A stretch of 64,000 nucleotides of DNA from Leucobacter sp. PH1c. Lineage in GTDB: Bacteria > Actinomycetota > Actinomycetes > Actinomycetales > Microbacteriaceae. Location: the NCBI RefSeq assembly GCF_000633415.1, contig NZ_AYMV01000010.1:36185-100184 (forward strand), given 5' to 3'. Both the position numbers and the translations under genes were made by a program. Below are positions 11,426 to 19,467 of this stretch, piece after piece. How positions within the stretch are numbered: position 1 is the first letter of the stretch; each line of letters opens with the position of its first letter. The notes below the pieces were generated by a model that ran no database searches, had not been told where the DNA came from, and worked only from the letters and a program-made list of their open reading frames with translations.

Positions 11426-12046
11426 CTAGGCCGGCGTGATTGGCTGGCGGAGGATCGTGCGCATGCGCTCGGGGGCGGTACGGCGGCGGTCGCTCAGGTA
11501 GATCTCGTGGTGCGTCCCCGTGAGGCGGGCGCCGAGGCCGGGGATGATCTCGTCGTGCAGCCGCGCGAGGGTCTCCGCCTCGGCGTCGAAGCTCCCCACG
11601 TGCAGGGTCTGCACGCAGCGCCCCTCGTCGAGCCATTCGAGCCGCACCTCGTCGAGGCGCTGCGGCGGCTGCTTCCCCGCGGCGACCGCCGCGGCCGTCG
11701 CGGCGACGAGTTCGGGCGTGATCCACTCGGGGACGAGCAGCATGAGCGTCCAGCTCCACCGCGACTTGTCGCGCGACGAGGTGAACGCCGACATGTCCTC
11801 GGCCCACCAGAGCCCCTCGAGCGGCGGGACGACGTAGTCGTGGCCGAGCTCGCGCTTGCTCGCGAACTTCAGCGCGTAGGCGAGCGGGTAGAGCGCGGCG
11901 ACGGCCTCGGCGAACGCCGGCGCGGTGTTTGGATCGCCGTGGCCGTCGATCATCAGGTAGCGCATCGGCGGGACGATCAGCTCGCGGAACTCCCCGCGCC
12001 GCGCGGCGTAGCTCGCGAGCGTCTTCGTGAGCGTGATCTTCTCCAC
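11426..12046 (-). CDS. GyrI-like small-molecule-binding domain protein
   Basis: 206 residues resembling the stand-alone GyrI-like (SOUL/GyrI fold) family: RELIVPPMRYLMIDGHGDPN near the start, YPLAYALKF, LEGLWWAED, and a C-terminal HHEIYLSDRRRTAPERMRTILRQPI that is characteristic of these proteins. The fold binds small molecules or antibiotics; this one has no DNA-binding domain. The GTG at 12046 is chosen because GGGAGG sits 6 nt upstream; the open frame extends farther but into the rplJ promoter/leader. Convergent with the P-type ATPase gene, only 11 bases apart. Confidence 0.8.
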   Translation of the reverse strand: MEKITLTKTLASYAARRGEFRELIVPPMRYLMIDGHGDPNTAPAFAEAVAALYPLAYALKFASKRELGHDYVVPPLEGLWWAEDMSAFTSSRDKSRWSWTLMLLVPEWITPELVAATAAAVAAGKQPPQRLDEVRLEWLDEGRCVQTLHVGSFDAEAETLARLHDEIIPGLGARLTGTHHEIYLSDRRRTAPERMRTILRQPITPA

Positions 12047-12115
12047 GTCGCCTCCCTCTCGCGCGGGATCGCCGCGCGTCTTCCCCGCAGCGTATCGAGT
12101 GCGGGGGAAGTGTGC

Positions 12116-12121
12116 TAGAGT
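12116..12121 (+). promoter_or_regulatory. -10 box of the rplJ-rplL operon
   Basis: TAGAGT preceded by TGTGC (extended -10 type), about 7 nt before the predicted start of the L10 leader. Confidence 0.55.
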
Positions 12122-12127
12122 TATCGA

Positions 12128-12342
12128 CGGCCAAAGACCGCCGGTAGGGTTCGCAAGAATCCCGGAACGTCTGCGAGAGCAGAGACCAGCGCAGGTGCAG
12201 AACTCCTTGACCGGCGGGTTTCCCCCGGATTCATGAAGCTCCGTGCGTGCGCGCCGGAGCTTTTTTCGTTTCACGATGAGCTCCGACAGGCACGGCCCTC
12301 GATCGGCATCCGCCGCTCGGGTACAACAAGCTAGGGAGCGCC
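12128..12342 (+). promoter_or_regulatory. L10 leader (ribosomal protein autoregulation)
   Basis: The ~215-nt untranslated region before rplJ contains the actinobacterial L10 leader pattern: purine-rich bulges and GGTAGGGTTCGCAAG-type segments near 12140-12160, AGAGCAGAGACCAGCGCAGG near 12175, then a terminator-like hairpin. L10(L12)4 complexes bind such leaders to repress their own operon. Fine secondary structure was not computed. Confidence 0.75.
12236..12266 (+). terminator. Attenuator-like terminator inside the L10 leader
   Basis: 8-bp stem (12236-12243 with 12255-12262) followed by T6, a textbook intrinsic terminator located ~76 nt upstream of rplJ. It suggests that regulation includes premature termination. 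Confidence 0.75.
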
Positions 12343-12852
12343 ATGGCTACGAAGGACGCTACGGTCGCCGATCTTCAGCAGAAGTTTGAAGAGTCGGGCG
12401 CCGTTCTGCTGACTGAGTACCGCGGTCTCACGGTTGCTGAGCTGCGGGAACTCCGCAACAGCATCCGCGAGCACGCGACGTACGCTGTGGCGAAGAACAC
12501 GCTGACCAAGATTGCGGCCAACAACGCCGGGATCACCGCATTCGATGACGAGCTCGCCGGTCCTTCGGCTCTCGCCTTCGTGCACGGTGACACCGTCGCG
12601 GTCGCCAAGGCTCTGCGTGACTTCGCCAAGGCACACCCTCTTTTGGTGGTAAAGGCTGGCTACTTCGATGGCAAGCCGCTTACCGCCGCTGAGGTAGGCA
12701 AGCTCGCCGATCTCGAGAGCCGCGAGGTGCTGCTGGCCAAGGCCGCAGGCGCCATGCAGGCCTCGCTCGTCGGTGCAGCACAGCTGTTCGCTGCCCTGCC
12801 CGCCAAGGCCGCACGCGGCTTCGGCGCGCTGCAGGAGAAGCAGGACGCGTAA
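12343..12852 (+). CDS. rplJ: 50S ribosomal protein L10
   Basis: 169-residue L10 protein, the base of the ribosomal stalk that carries L7/L12 dimers. N-terminal region has LTEYRGLTVAELRELR and YAVAKNTLTKIA, diagnostic for the family; the Ala-rich C-terminal helix binds L12. Length is normal. ATG at 12343 follows TAGGGAG. It is followed 80 nt downstream by rplL, the usual stalk operon, and preceded by the L10 leader. Codon use is less extreme at wobble positions than in neighbours, as expected for a highly expressed gene. Confidence 0.98.
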   Translation: MATKDATVADLQQKFEESGAVLLTEYRGLTVAELRELRNSIREHATYAVAKNTLTKIAANNAGITAFDDELAGPSALAFVHGDTVAVAKALRDFAKAHPLLVVKAGYFDGKPLTAAEVGKLADLESREVLLAKAAGAMQASLVGAAQLFAALPAKAARGFGALQEKQDA

Positions 12853-12932
12853 GGAACGGCTCACGCCGTTTCACGTACAAAAACCCCGCCTGAGGCACGT
12901 CAGTGCCTGGGCAAACATCAAGGAGATACATC

Positions 12933-13313
12933 ATGGCTAAGCTTTCGACTGAAGAGCTGCTCGAGCAGTTCAAGGAGCTCACCCTCATCGAGCTCTCCGA
13001 GTTCGTGAAGGCCTTCGAGGAGACCTTCGACGTCTCGGCTGCCGCTCCGGTTGCGGTTGCTGCTGCTCCGGCTGCCGGCGCTGCTGAGGCCGTCGAGGAG
13101 AAGGACGAGTTCGACGTCGTCCTCGAGTCGGCTGGCGACAAGAAGATCCAGGTCATCAAGGTCGTGCGCGAGCTGACCGGCCTGGGCCTGGGCGAGGCGA
13201 AGGCTCTCGTCGAGGAGGCTCCCAAGAACGTGCTCGAGGGCGCGAAGAAGGATGCCGCCGAGGAGGCCAAGGCGAAGCTCGAGGAGGCTGGCGCGGGCGT
13301 CAAGCTCGTCTAA
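12933..13313 (+). CDS. rplL: 50S ribosomal protein L7/L12
   Basis: 126-residue stalk protein. N-terminal dimerisation domain ([20 protein letters not shown]), Ala/Pro hinge (~40-55), and C-terminal factor-binding domain with [20 protein letters not shown]. The ATG at 12933 is chosen over the upstream ATG at 12903 because AAGGAGA sits at proper spacing and the mature protein begins MAKLSTEEL. Recruits translation factors to the ribosome. Ends the rplJL operon, followed by a strong terminator. Confidence 0.98.
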   Translation: MAKLSTEELLEQFKELTLIELSEFVKAFEETFDVSAAAPVAVAAAPAAGAAEAVEEKDEFDVVLESAGDKKIQVIKVVRELTGLGLGEAKALVEEAPKNVLEGAKKDAAEEAKAKLEEAGAGVKLV

Positions 13314-13334
13314 GCTCTTCGCGATACGCGAATA

Positions 13335-13364
13335 GGGGGTCCGCTCTTCGGAGCGGGCCCCCTT
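13335..13364 (+). terminator. Terminator of the rplJL operon
   Basis: 12-nt arms around a TTCG tetraloop (13335-13364), followed by TTGTG. Confidence 0.85.
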
Positions 13365-13399
13365 GTGCATGTCCGGGGCCGGATCGGCGCCGCGCTGCC

Positions 13400-13425
13400 G
13401 CTCGGAGCTCGGAGCTCGGAGCTCG
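13400..13425. repeat. Tandem 7-bp GCTCGGA repeat
   Basis: Three full copies of GCTCGGA plus GCTCG in the ~100-bp gap between the rplL terminator and the end of the convergent glycosyltransferase gene. No gene is seen in this gap. Confidence 0.7.
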
Positions 13426-13466
13426 TCAGCGTCGGACCCCCGGCGGGGGACGAACCCCTGCTCGGA

Positions 13467-15857
13467 CTACTCGGCGCGGGTCGCGTGGCGCGCAGCGCGG
13501 CGCCGGGCGCGGCCGGTCGGCTGCTGCGGCGGCACCTCGACGGGCGCGCTGTGATCGTGCACATCGGCGCGCACGCTGCTCAGCCGGCGGCGGCGGTCGC
13601 TCGTGCGCGCGAGGTCGCGGCGGAGGCGGCGATCGCCGTGGTAGAGGATCGCCTGCCAGTTGACCGTCGCGGTGGGATCGACGAGCGACTCCTGCTTCGC
13701 GCGCTTCGGCTTGATCGGCACGTAGAGCCAGCCGACGAGCCCGAGGCTCGCGTCGGCGATGGCCGCGCGGATGCCGATGTACGCGACGATCGCCCAGGCG
13801 GCCATGATCGCGTTGAAGGTGGCAAAGGCTGCGTTGCCCCAGTTCCCCACCGCGGAATCGCGCACCGCGGTGAGCACGGAGAAGCCCACGATGATGAAGG
13901 GCAGCGTGACGTACAGGCCGGGCGCCGCCGTGCGGCCCACGACCTTGGGCGTGCGCGCGAACGGGATCTTCGACCCGGTCGCGCCCTGCTGGAGCGACTT
14001 CAGCACGCCGGCGAGGTTCACGGGGAGCAGGATCAGGTTGAAACCGTAGATCCGGAAGATGTCGCCGAAGCGGTGCCCGCTCGCGCGGAGGTCGAGGCCC
14101 ATCGAGATGAAGTACGGCAGCGCGGCCGCGATCACGAGGGGGCTGAGCAGCCGCGAGTCGAACGGGAAGAACAGCAGGAACAGGAGCCCGAAGCTCGCCC
14201 ACGCGAGCGAGGACATGTAGTTGCTGCGCAGCAGCTTCTCCGTGAGGCGCACGCGGTCCGGGGTGTGCTTGCGCGCACGGATCATCTCGAAGAACTTCGG
14301 CATGATGAGCAGGCCGCCGTTGGCCCAGCGACGGCGCTGCACCACGAGCGAGCCGAAGTCGGGCGGCGTCGCACTGTAGCTCAGCCGCTCGGGATAGTTC
14401 TCGAGCGTCCAGCCGTGGAGTCCGAGGTCGATGCTCGACTCGGTGTCCTCGATGACGGTGCGATCCTGCACGTAGGTGGTGATCTCGAAGCCGCCGACCG
14501 TCTGCGTCACCGCGATGTCGTCGAGCGCGGCCGTGCGGATCACCGCGTTGGCGCCCACCCAGAAGGTCGCGCCGAAGTAGGTGAGGCCCTGGTGCTGGAT
14601 GTGCTGCAGATCGGTCGTCGCCCCCGCGATCCGCTCGATGCGCGTGCTCGCGCCGCGGAACGAGGAGTACGGCGTCTGCGTCACCGCAACCCGCTCGTTC
14701 TCGGGCTGCTCGAGCAGGTACACGAGCCGCAGGCAGTACTCGCGCAGCAGCTGCGAGTCGGCGTCGAGCGTCAGGAGGTAGCGCGAGTCGGGGATCACGA
14801 GGTCGGCGCTCGCGGGATCCTCATCGACGCCGAGCTCCTCGAGGATCTGCTCGCCCGTCTCGCGCGCGATCCGGTAGTTCCCACCCATGAGCGAGATGTA
14901 CGAGTTCAGGTTCATCGCCTTGTTCGGCTCCTGCGAGAGGGAGGCGTACTGCTTCCGCTCGAAGGAGCCGAGCTCGGCGCTGAAGATCCACACGAGGCGC
15001 TGGTGCAGCTGGCGCAGCCGCTCCCAGTCGGGCGCCGCGCCCTGATCGTGCGCGGCGTCGAGCGCGAGCCGCGTGAGGCGCAGGTCGTTCGAGAGCCCCA
15101 GCAGCACGTGCTCGGCGAAGAACTCGCCCATGTGCTCGTCGATCTCCTCGGTGCCGGCGAACGTGTCGAGCCAGGTCGCGGCGTCCGCGTAGGCATCGGC
15201 CGCCCGCTTCGCGTCCGCGGGGCTGGGCGTTGCTGGCGCCTCAGCGAGGAACGCGTCGAGCGCCGCCTGCGCTGACGCACGCGGCTCCTCGAGCTCCGCG
15301 GCGATCTCCCCGAGCAGGGAGCGCGTGCGCTCGAGGCGCGCGAGCGGCTCGCCCGTGAGTCCCTCGGCGCGATCGTCGATGAGCAGCACGATCCGGATGT
15401 CGGGGAACTCCTGGAGCGCGGCCGACCAGAGCGTGTACCGCACGACGTCGGGTTCCTCGTCGTAGCTCGGGATGAGCACCGTCACACGGTCGTCCGAGCG
15501 CGCGAAGTGCTCGTCGAGCAGGGCGCGCTCCACGCGGCGGTGCTCGCGGAACCGCACGAGCGCGCCGTAGCGCGCGGTGAGGTACATGATCGCCGAGAAC
15601 GTGAGCGCCGTGACCGTGAGCCCGTAGACCCAGGTCTGCAGGTGGAAGACGAACGACTCCTTGGGGCCCTCGATGACCATGCGGATGATCGTCGTGAGCA
15701 TGTAGAGGAACCAGGAGACGACCGTGATCACGATCGCGAGGCGCGCCCAGACGACGGCGGCGGGCGAGGGCCGCGAGGGCACGATCGCGAGCGGCTCGGC
15801 GCGGTGCTCCGCACCCCATTGCCTCCGGCGGGCACGCTGCTGGGACGATTCTGGCAC
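13467..15857 (-). CDS. Processive family 2 glycosyltransferase (cellulose/chitin synthase-like)
   Basis: 796-residue membrane polysaccharide synthase. Two N-terminal helices (~34-60, ~76-96), then a GT2 catalytic domain: D161-D162 (LLIDDRAEG), DAD at 365-367 (LLTLDADSQ), VIED at 468-471 and QRRRW at 507-511, the full D,DxD,D,QxxRW set of processive synthases such as BcsA and chitin/hyaluronan synthases. About five C-terminal helices follow (~540-720). Between the first Asp and the DAD motif lies an unusually long ~180-residue, mostly helical insertion (~170-350). GTG at 15857 is favoured by GGAGGAG 5 nt upstream and a -10 box ~100 nt upstream. Product unknown; the divergent chitinase-like gene suggests an amino-sugar polymer. 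Confidence 0.88.
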   Translation of the reverse strand: MPESSQQRARRRQWGAEHRAEPLAIVPSRPSPAAVVWARLAIVITVVSWFLYMLTTIIRMVIEGPKESFVFHLQTWVYGLTVTALTFSAIMYLTARYGALVRFREHRRVERALLDEHFARSDDRVTVLIPSYDEEPDVVRYTLWSAALQEFPDIRIVLLIDDRAEGLTGEPLARLERTRSLLGEIAAELEEPRASAQAALDAFLAEAPATPSPADAKRAADAYADAATWLDTFAGTEEIDEHMGEFFAEHVLLGLSNDLRLTRLALDAAHDQGAAPDWERLRQLHQRLVWIFSAELGSFERKQYASLSQEPNKAMNLNSYISLMGGNYRIARETGEQILEELGVDEDPASADLVIPDSRYLLTLDADSQLLREYCLRLVYLLEQPENERVAVTQTPYSSFRGASTRIERIAGATTDLQHIQHQGLTYFGATFWVGANAVIRTAALDDIAVTQTVGGFEITTYVQDRTVIEDTESSIDLGLHGWTLENYPERLSYSATPPDFGSLVVQRRRWANGGLLIMPKFFEMIRARKHTPDRVRLTEKLLRSNYMSSLAWASFGLLFLLFFPFDSRLLSPLVIAAALPYFISMGLDLRASGHRFGDIFRIYGFNLILLPVNLAGVLKSLQQGATGSKIPFARTPKVVGRTAAPGLYVTLPFIIVGFSVLTAVRDSAVGNWGNAAFATFNAIMAAWAIVAYIGIRAAIADASLGLVGWLYVPIKPKRAKQESLVDPTATVNWQAILYHGDRRLRRDLARTSDRRRRLSSVRADVHDHSAPVEVPPQQPTGRARRRAARHATRAE

Positions 15858-15957
15858 GCGAACTCCTCCATCCCCAGCGGTGGCGCGCCACTCTCCCCGT
15901 GGCGCGACGCGCACTCGGGGGAAACCTGCCGATTCCGGGCCCGAGTGTGTCACCATG

Positions 15958-15963
15958 ATCTTA
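15958..15963 (-). promoter_or_regulatory. -10 box for the glycosyltransferase gene
   Basis: TAAGAT on the minus strand (15963 to 15958). It would start a ~90-nt leader ahead of the GTG at 15857 and argues against the in-frame ATG at 15956. Confidence 0.4.
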
Positions 15964-16016
15964 TCCGGGAGGCTGGCGATCGGGCGCCACCGAATATCTC
16001 CGGGGGTCCGGTCCCG

Positions 16017-17582
16017 ATGTCCAAGCGGTGGGGAAGAATGTCGAAGTGGTTTCCGGGGCGACGGCTGTCGTGGCTGCGCCTGTCCATCCTGATCGTCGTG
16101 GTCGCCGCGCTCGCGTTCGGGGCCGTGTTCGGCTGGGGCTGGTGGCAGGATCAGCGCGAGGCGAGCGAGCAGCAGCCCTGGAGCGACGGCTACGTCGATG
16201 TCACGGCGACGCCGAGCTTCGCGTTCGAGAGCCCGGGCAGCGACGGGCCGAAGAACGTCGTGCTCGCCTTCGTCGTGGGCGATCCCGATGCGGCGTGCCG
16301 CCCCGCCTGGGGCGGGGTGTACGGCCTCGACGAGGCTGAGGACATGCTCGACCTCGACCGGCGGCTGGCGCGTCTGCGGAACCTCGGCGGCTCGGCCATG
16401 GTGTCGTTCGGCGGGCAGGCGAACTCCGATCTCGCGCTCGAGTGCACGGATGCCGGGAAGCTCGCCGACGGGTACCGCTCCGTGGTCGACCGCTACGAGC
16501 TCGCGAGCATCGACATGGACCTCGAGGGTGAGATGCTCGCCGACGCGGCCGCGGTCGAGCGCCAGGCGCGCGCAATCCGCGAGGTGCAGGCGGGCGCGAG
16601 CGACGGCCTCGACGTCTGGCTCACGCTGCCGGTGGCGCCCGACGGGCTCACGGCGGAGGGGCTCGACGCGGTGCGCAGCTACCTCGACGCCGGGGTCACC
16701 GTCGCGGGAGTGAACGCCATGACGATGAACTACAACTCCGGGCTCGACGAGCCGCTCATCGACACCGTCCGCGGAAGCCTCACCGCGATGCACGCGCAGC
16801 TCCGCTCGCTCGCGCAGGCCGCCGGCGTGCCGATGGGGGAGGCTACCGCGTGGAGCCGGATCGGCGCGACGCCCATGATCGGGCAGAACGACGTGCGCGA
16901 CGAGGTGTTCACGCTCGCCGACGCCCGCGCGCTCTCGGCTTTCGCCGCGGAGAACGGGCTCGGCAGGCTCTCGATGTGGTCGCTCAACCGCGACCGCAGC
17001 TGCGACGCGAACTGGCCCGATCCGAAGCAGGTCTCCGACTCGTGCAGCGGCGTCGACCAGGGCGACGAGCGCTTCGCGCGCACGCTCGCGGGGGAGCGCC
17101 ACGGTGCGATCGCGCAGATCGCGCCCTCCCCGCAGCCGGAGGCGCCCGCGCGCGGCGAGGTCGTCGACGATCCCGAGACGAGCCCCTACCCCGTCTGGAA
17201 CGCCGACGCCGCGTACCCCGCCGAGACCAAGGTCGTGTGGCGCCGCAACGTCTACGAGGCGAAGTGGTGGACCCAGAACGAGCAGCCGGACGAGCCGACC
17301 GAGAGCGGAGCGCAGCCCTGGCGCCTCCTCGGCCCCGTGCTCCCGGGGGAGAAGCCGATCGAGCGGCCGCAGCTGCCCGCGGGCGTCTACCCGGCGTGGG
17401 ACCACGGCACGGAGTACCGCCAGGGCGATCGCGTCATCTTCGACGGGATCGGCTACGAGGCCCGCTGGTGGACGAAGGGGGAGAGCCCGGACGCCGCGCT
17501 CGTGCTCCCGCAGAACTCGCCGTGGCGGGTGCTGAGCGATCGCGAAGTCGCCGAGGTGCAGTCGGCCGCCGCGGGCGAGTAA
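16017..17582 (+). CDS. Membrane-anchored GH18-like chitinase with two CBM5/12 modules
   Basis: 521 residues. A basic N-terminus and one membrane helix (~21-42) anchor the protein with the rest outside. The catalytic region (~75-370) has the GH18 SFGG strand (130-133) and the DxDxE catalytic signature as DMDLE (D166, D168, E170). Two tandem chitin-binding modules follow at ~391-440 and ~458-507, each with YPxW...Y-EA-WWT and a closing PWR. GH18 enzymes with these modules cleave chitin-like beta-1,4 GlcNAc chains. Here the absent secretion cleavage and the divergent GT2 synthase suggest processing of a self-made polymer rather than scavenging. An ATG at 16038 is an alternative start. Confidence 0.85.
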   Translation: MSKRWGRMSKWFPGRRLSWLRLSILIVVVAALAFGAVFGWGWWQDQREASEQQPWSDGYVDVTATPSFAFESPGSDGPKNVVLAFVVGDPDAACRPAWGGVYGLDEAEDMLDLDRRLARLRNLGGSAMVSFGGQANSDLALECTDAGKLADGYRSVVDRYELASIDMDLEGEMLADAAAVERQARAIREVQAGASDGLDVWLTLPVAPDGLTAEGLDAVRSYLDAGVTVAGVNAMTMNYNSGLDEPLIDTVRGSLTAMHAQLRSLAQAAGVPMGEATAWSRIGATPMIGQNDVRDEVFTLADARALSAFAAENGLGRLSMWSLNRDRSCDANWPDPKQVSDSCSGVDQGDERFARTLAGERHGAIAQIAPSPQPEAPARGEVVDDPETSPYPVWNADAAYPAETKVVWRRNVYEAKWWTQNEQPDEPTESGAQPWRLLGPVLPGEKPIERPQLPAGVYPAWDHGTEYRQGDRVIFDGIGYEARWWTKGESPDAALVLPQNSPWRVLSDREVAEVQSAAAGE

Positions 17583-17647
17583 CCGGGGGCGAGCGGGGGG
17601 ATCCCGCGAATCGCGGCGGGAGCCTCGCATCCCGGGCGCGTCGGTGG

Positions 17648-17653
17648 TAGTGT
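17648..17653 (+). promoter_or_regulatory. -10 box of the ABC exporter operon
   Basis: TAGTGT, followed by a ~70-nt leader and a GAAAGGA ribosome binding site before the GTG at 17731. Confidence 0.4.
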
Positions 17654-17730
17654 TTTCGCCTGCTCCGTCGATCGCTTCCGTGCCCGCCCTGCGTGGACCG
17701 CGTCGATCCGTGCGCGACGAAAGGATCCTC

Positions 17731-19467
17731 GTGGCCCTCATCTCCCTGACCCTCCGGCACGCGAAACGGTACTGGCCGTTCGTGGTCGCCGTGCTCGTGC
17801 TGCAACTGCTGTCGACCATCGCCGCACTGTGGCTGCCGAGCCTGAACGCCCAGATCATCGACGACGGCATCGCCAAGGGCGACACCGGCTTCATCTGGCG
17901 CACGGGCGGCTTCATGCTCATCGTGTCGCTCGGCCAACTGCTCACCGCCGTCGTCGCCGTGTACTTCGGTGCGCGCACCTCCATGGGGATCGGCCGCGAC
18001 CTCCGCCGCGAGGTGTACCGCAAGGTCGACTCGCTCAGTACGCTCGAGGCCACGAAGTTCGGCGCGGGCACGCTCATCACCCGCGGTACGAACGATGTGC
18101 AGCAGATCCAGATGCTCGTGCTCATGGCGCTCAACTTCATGGTCTCGGCGCCGATCATGGCGATCGGCGGCGTCATCATGGCGCTCCGCGAGGACGCCGG
18201 GATGTCGTGGCTCGTCTGGGTCTCGGTCGCGGTGCTCGCGGTGATCGTGAGCTTCCTCGTGTGGCTCCTGCTCCCGCTCTTCCGCACGATGCAGGACCGG
18301 GTCGATGCGATCAACAGCGTGCTCCGCGAGCAGATCATGGGCATCCGCGTCGTGCGCGCGTTCGTCCGCGAGAACTTCGAAGCCGATCGCTACGAGACCG
18401 CCAACCGCAACATCACCGACGTGTCGGTGCGGGTCGGCAACATCTTCGTGCTCATGTTCCCCGTGATCATGATGGTGCTCCACGTCGCGACCGCCGCCGT
18501 GCTCTGGTTCGGCGGGCACCGGGTCGAGGCCGGCATCGTACAGGTCGGCTCGCTCACCGCCTTCCTGCAGTACCTGCTGCAGATCCTCATGGCCGTGATG
18601 ATGGGCGTCTTCATGACGATGATGATCCCCCGCGCGGTGGTGTGCGCCGAGCGCATCCGCGAGCTTCTCGACACCGAGTCGACGCTCACCTTCCCGACCG
18701 CCGAGACGCAGCCGACCCCGCAGGCCGGGCGCATTGAGTTCTCCGGTGTGAGCTTCGGCTTCCCGGGGGCCGAGCAGCCCGTCATCCGCGATGCGAGCTT
18801 CGTCGCCGAGGCGGGGAAGACCACCGCGATCATCGGCTCGACCGGCGCGGGCAAGACCGTGCTCCTCAACCTCATGCTGCGTCTCTACGATGCGCAGGAC
18901 GGCTCGATCACGATCGACGGCGCCCCGGTCTCGGCGCTCACCCGCGCGCAGCTCGCGGAGACGATCAGCCTCGTGCCGCAGCGGCCCTACCTGTTCTCGG
19001 GCACGATCGCCTCGAACCTCCGCTTCGGCAAGGCCGACGCGGAGGATGAGGAGCTGTGGCACGCGCTCCGCGTCGCGCAGGGCGAGGACTTCGTCCGTGA
19101 GAAGGAGCTGGGACTCGAGGAGCCCGTCTCGCAGGGCGGCACGAGCGTGTCCGGCGGCCAGCGCCAGCGCCTGTCGATCGCGCGGGCGCTCGTCGCGAAG
19201 CCGCACGTGTACCTGTTCGACGACTCGTTCTCCGCGCTCGACGTGGCCACCGACGCCCGACTGCGGGCGGCGCTGCCGAGCGCGACGCAGGGGGCGACCA
19301 CGATCATCGTGGCGCAGCGCGTCTCCACGATCACGGAGGCGGACCAGATCCTCGTCGTCGAGGCGGGGGAGATCGTCGGACGCGGCACCCACGAGGAACT
19401 CCTCGAGACCAACGGGGTGTACCAGGAGATCGTTCGATCGCAGCTCGAAGAGGCGGAGGCGGCGTAA
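17731..19467 (+). CDS. Heterodimeric ABC exporter, subunit A (degenerate nucleotide site)
   Basis: 578-residue half-exporter: six membrane segments (~18-320) and an ATPase domain (~335-570). Walker A is GSTGAGKT, signature VSGGQRQRLS, but Walker B reads YLFDDSFSALD, with Asp in place of the catalytic Glu. That change is typical of the degenerate site in heterodimeric exporters of the TM287/288, LmrCD and BmrCD kind. GTG at 17731 is selected by GAAAGGA 6 nt upstream. The stop TAA overlaps the ATG of the partner gene (TAATG), so the subunits are made in equal amounts. Substrate unknown; drugs or lipids are usual. Confidence 0.9.
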   Translation: MALISLTLRHAKRYWPFVVAVLVLQLLSTIAALWLPSLNAQIIDDGIAKGDTGFIWRTGGFMLIVSLGQLLTAVVAVYFGARTSMGIGRDLRREVYRKVDSLSTLEATKFGAGTLITRGTNDVQQIQMLVLMALNFMVSAPIMAIGGVIMALREDAGMSWLVWVSVAVLAVIVSFLVWLLLPLFRTMQDRVDAINSVLREQIMGIRVVRAFVRENFEADRYETANRNITDVSVRVGNIFVLMFPVIMMVLHVATAAVLWFGGHRVEAGIVQVGSLTAFLQYLLQILMAVMMGVFMTMMIPRAVVCAERIRELLDTESTLTFPTAETQPTPQAGRIEFSGVSFGFPGAEQPVIRDASFVAEAGKTTAIIGSTGAGKTVLLNLMLRLYDAQDGSITIDGAPVSALTRAQLAETISLVPQRPYLFSGTIASNLRFGKADAEDEELWHALRVAQGEDFVREKELGLEEPVSQGGTSVSGGQRQRLSIARALVAKPHVYLFDDSFSALDVATDARLRAALPSATQGATTIIVAQRVSTITEADQILVVEAGEIVGRGTHEELLETNGVYQEIVRSQLEEAEAA

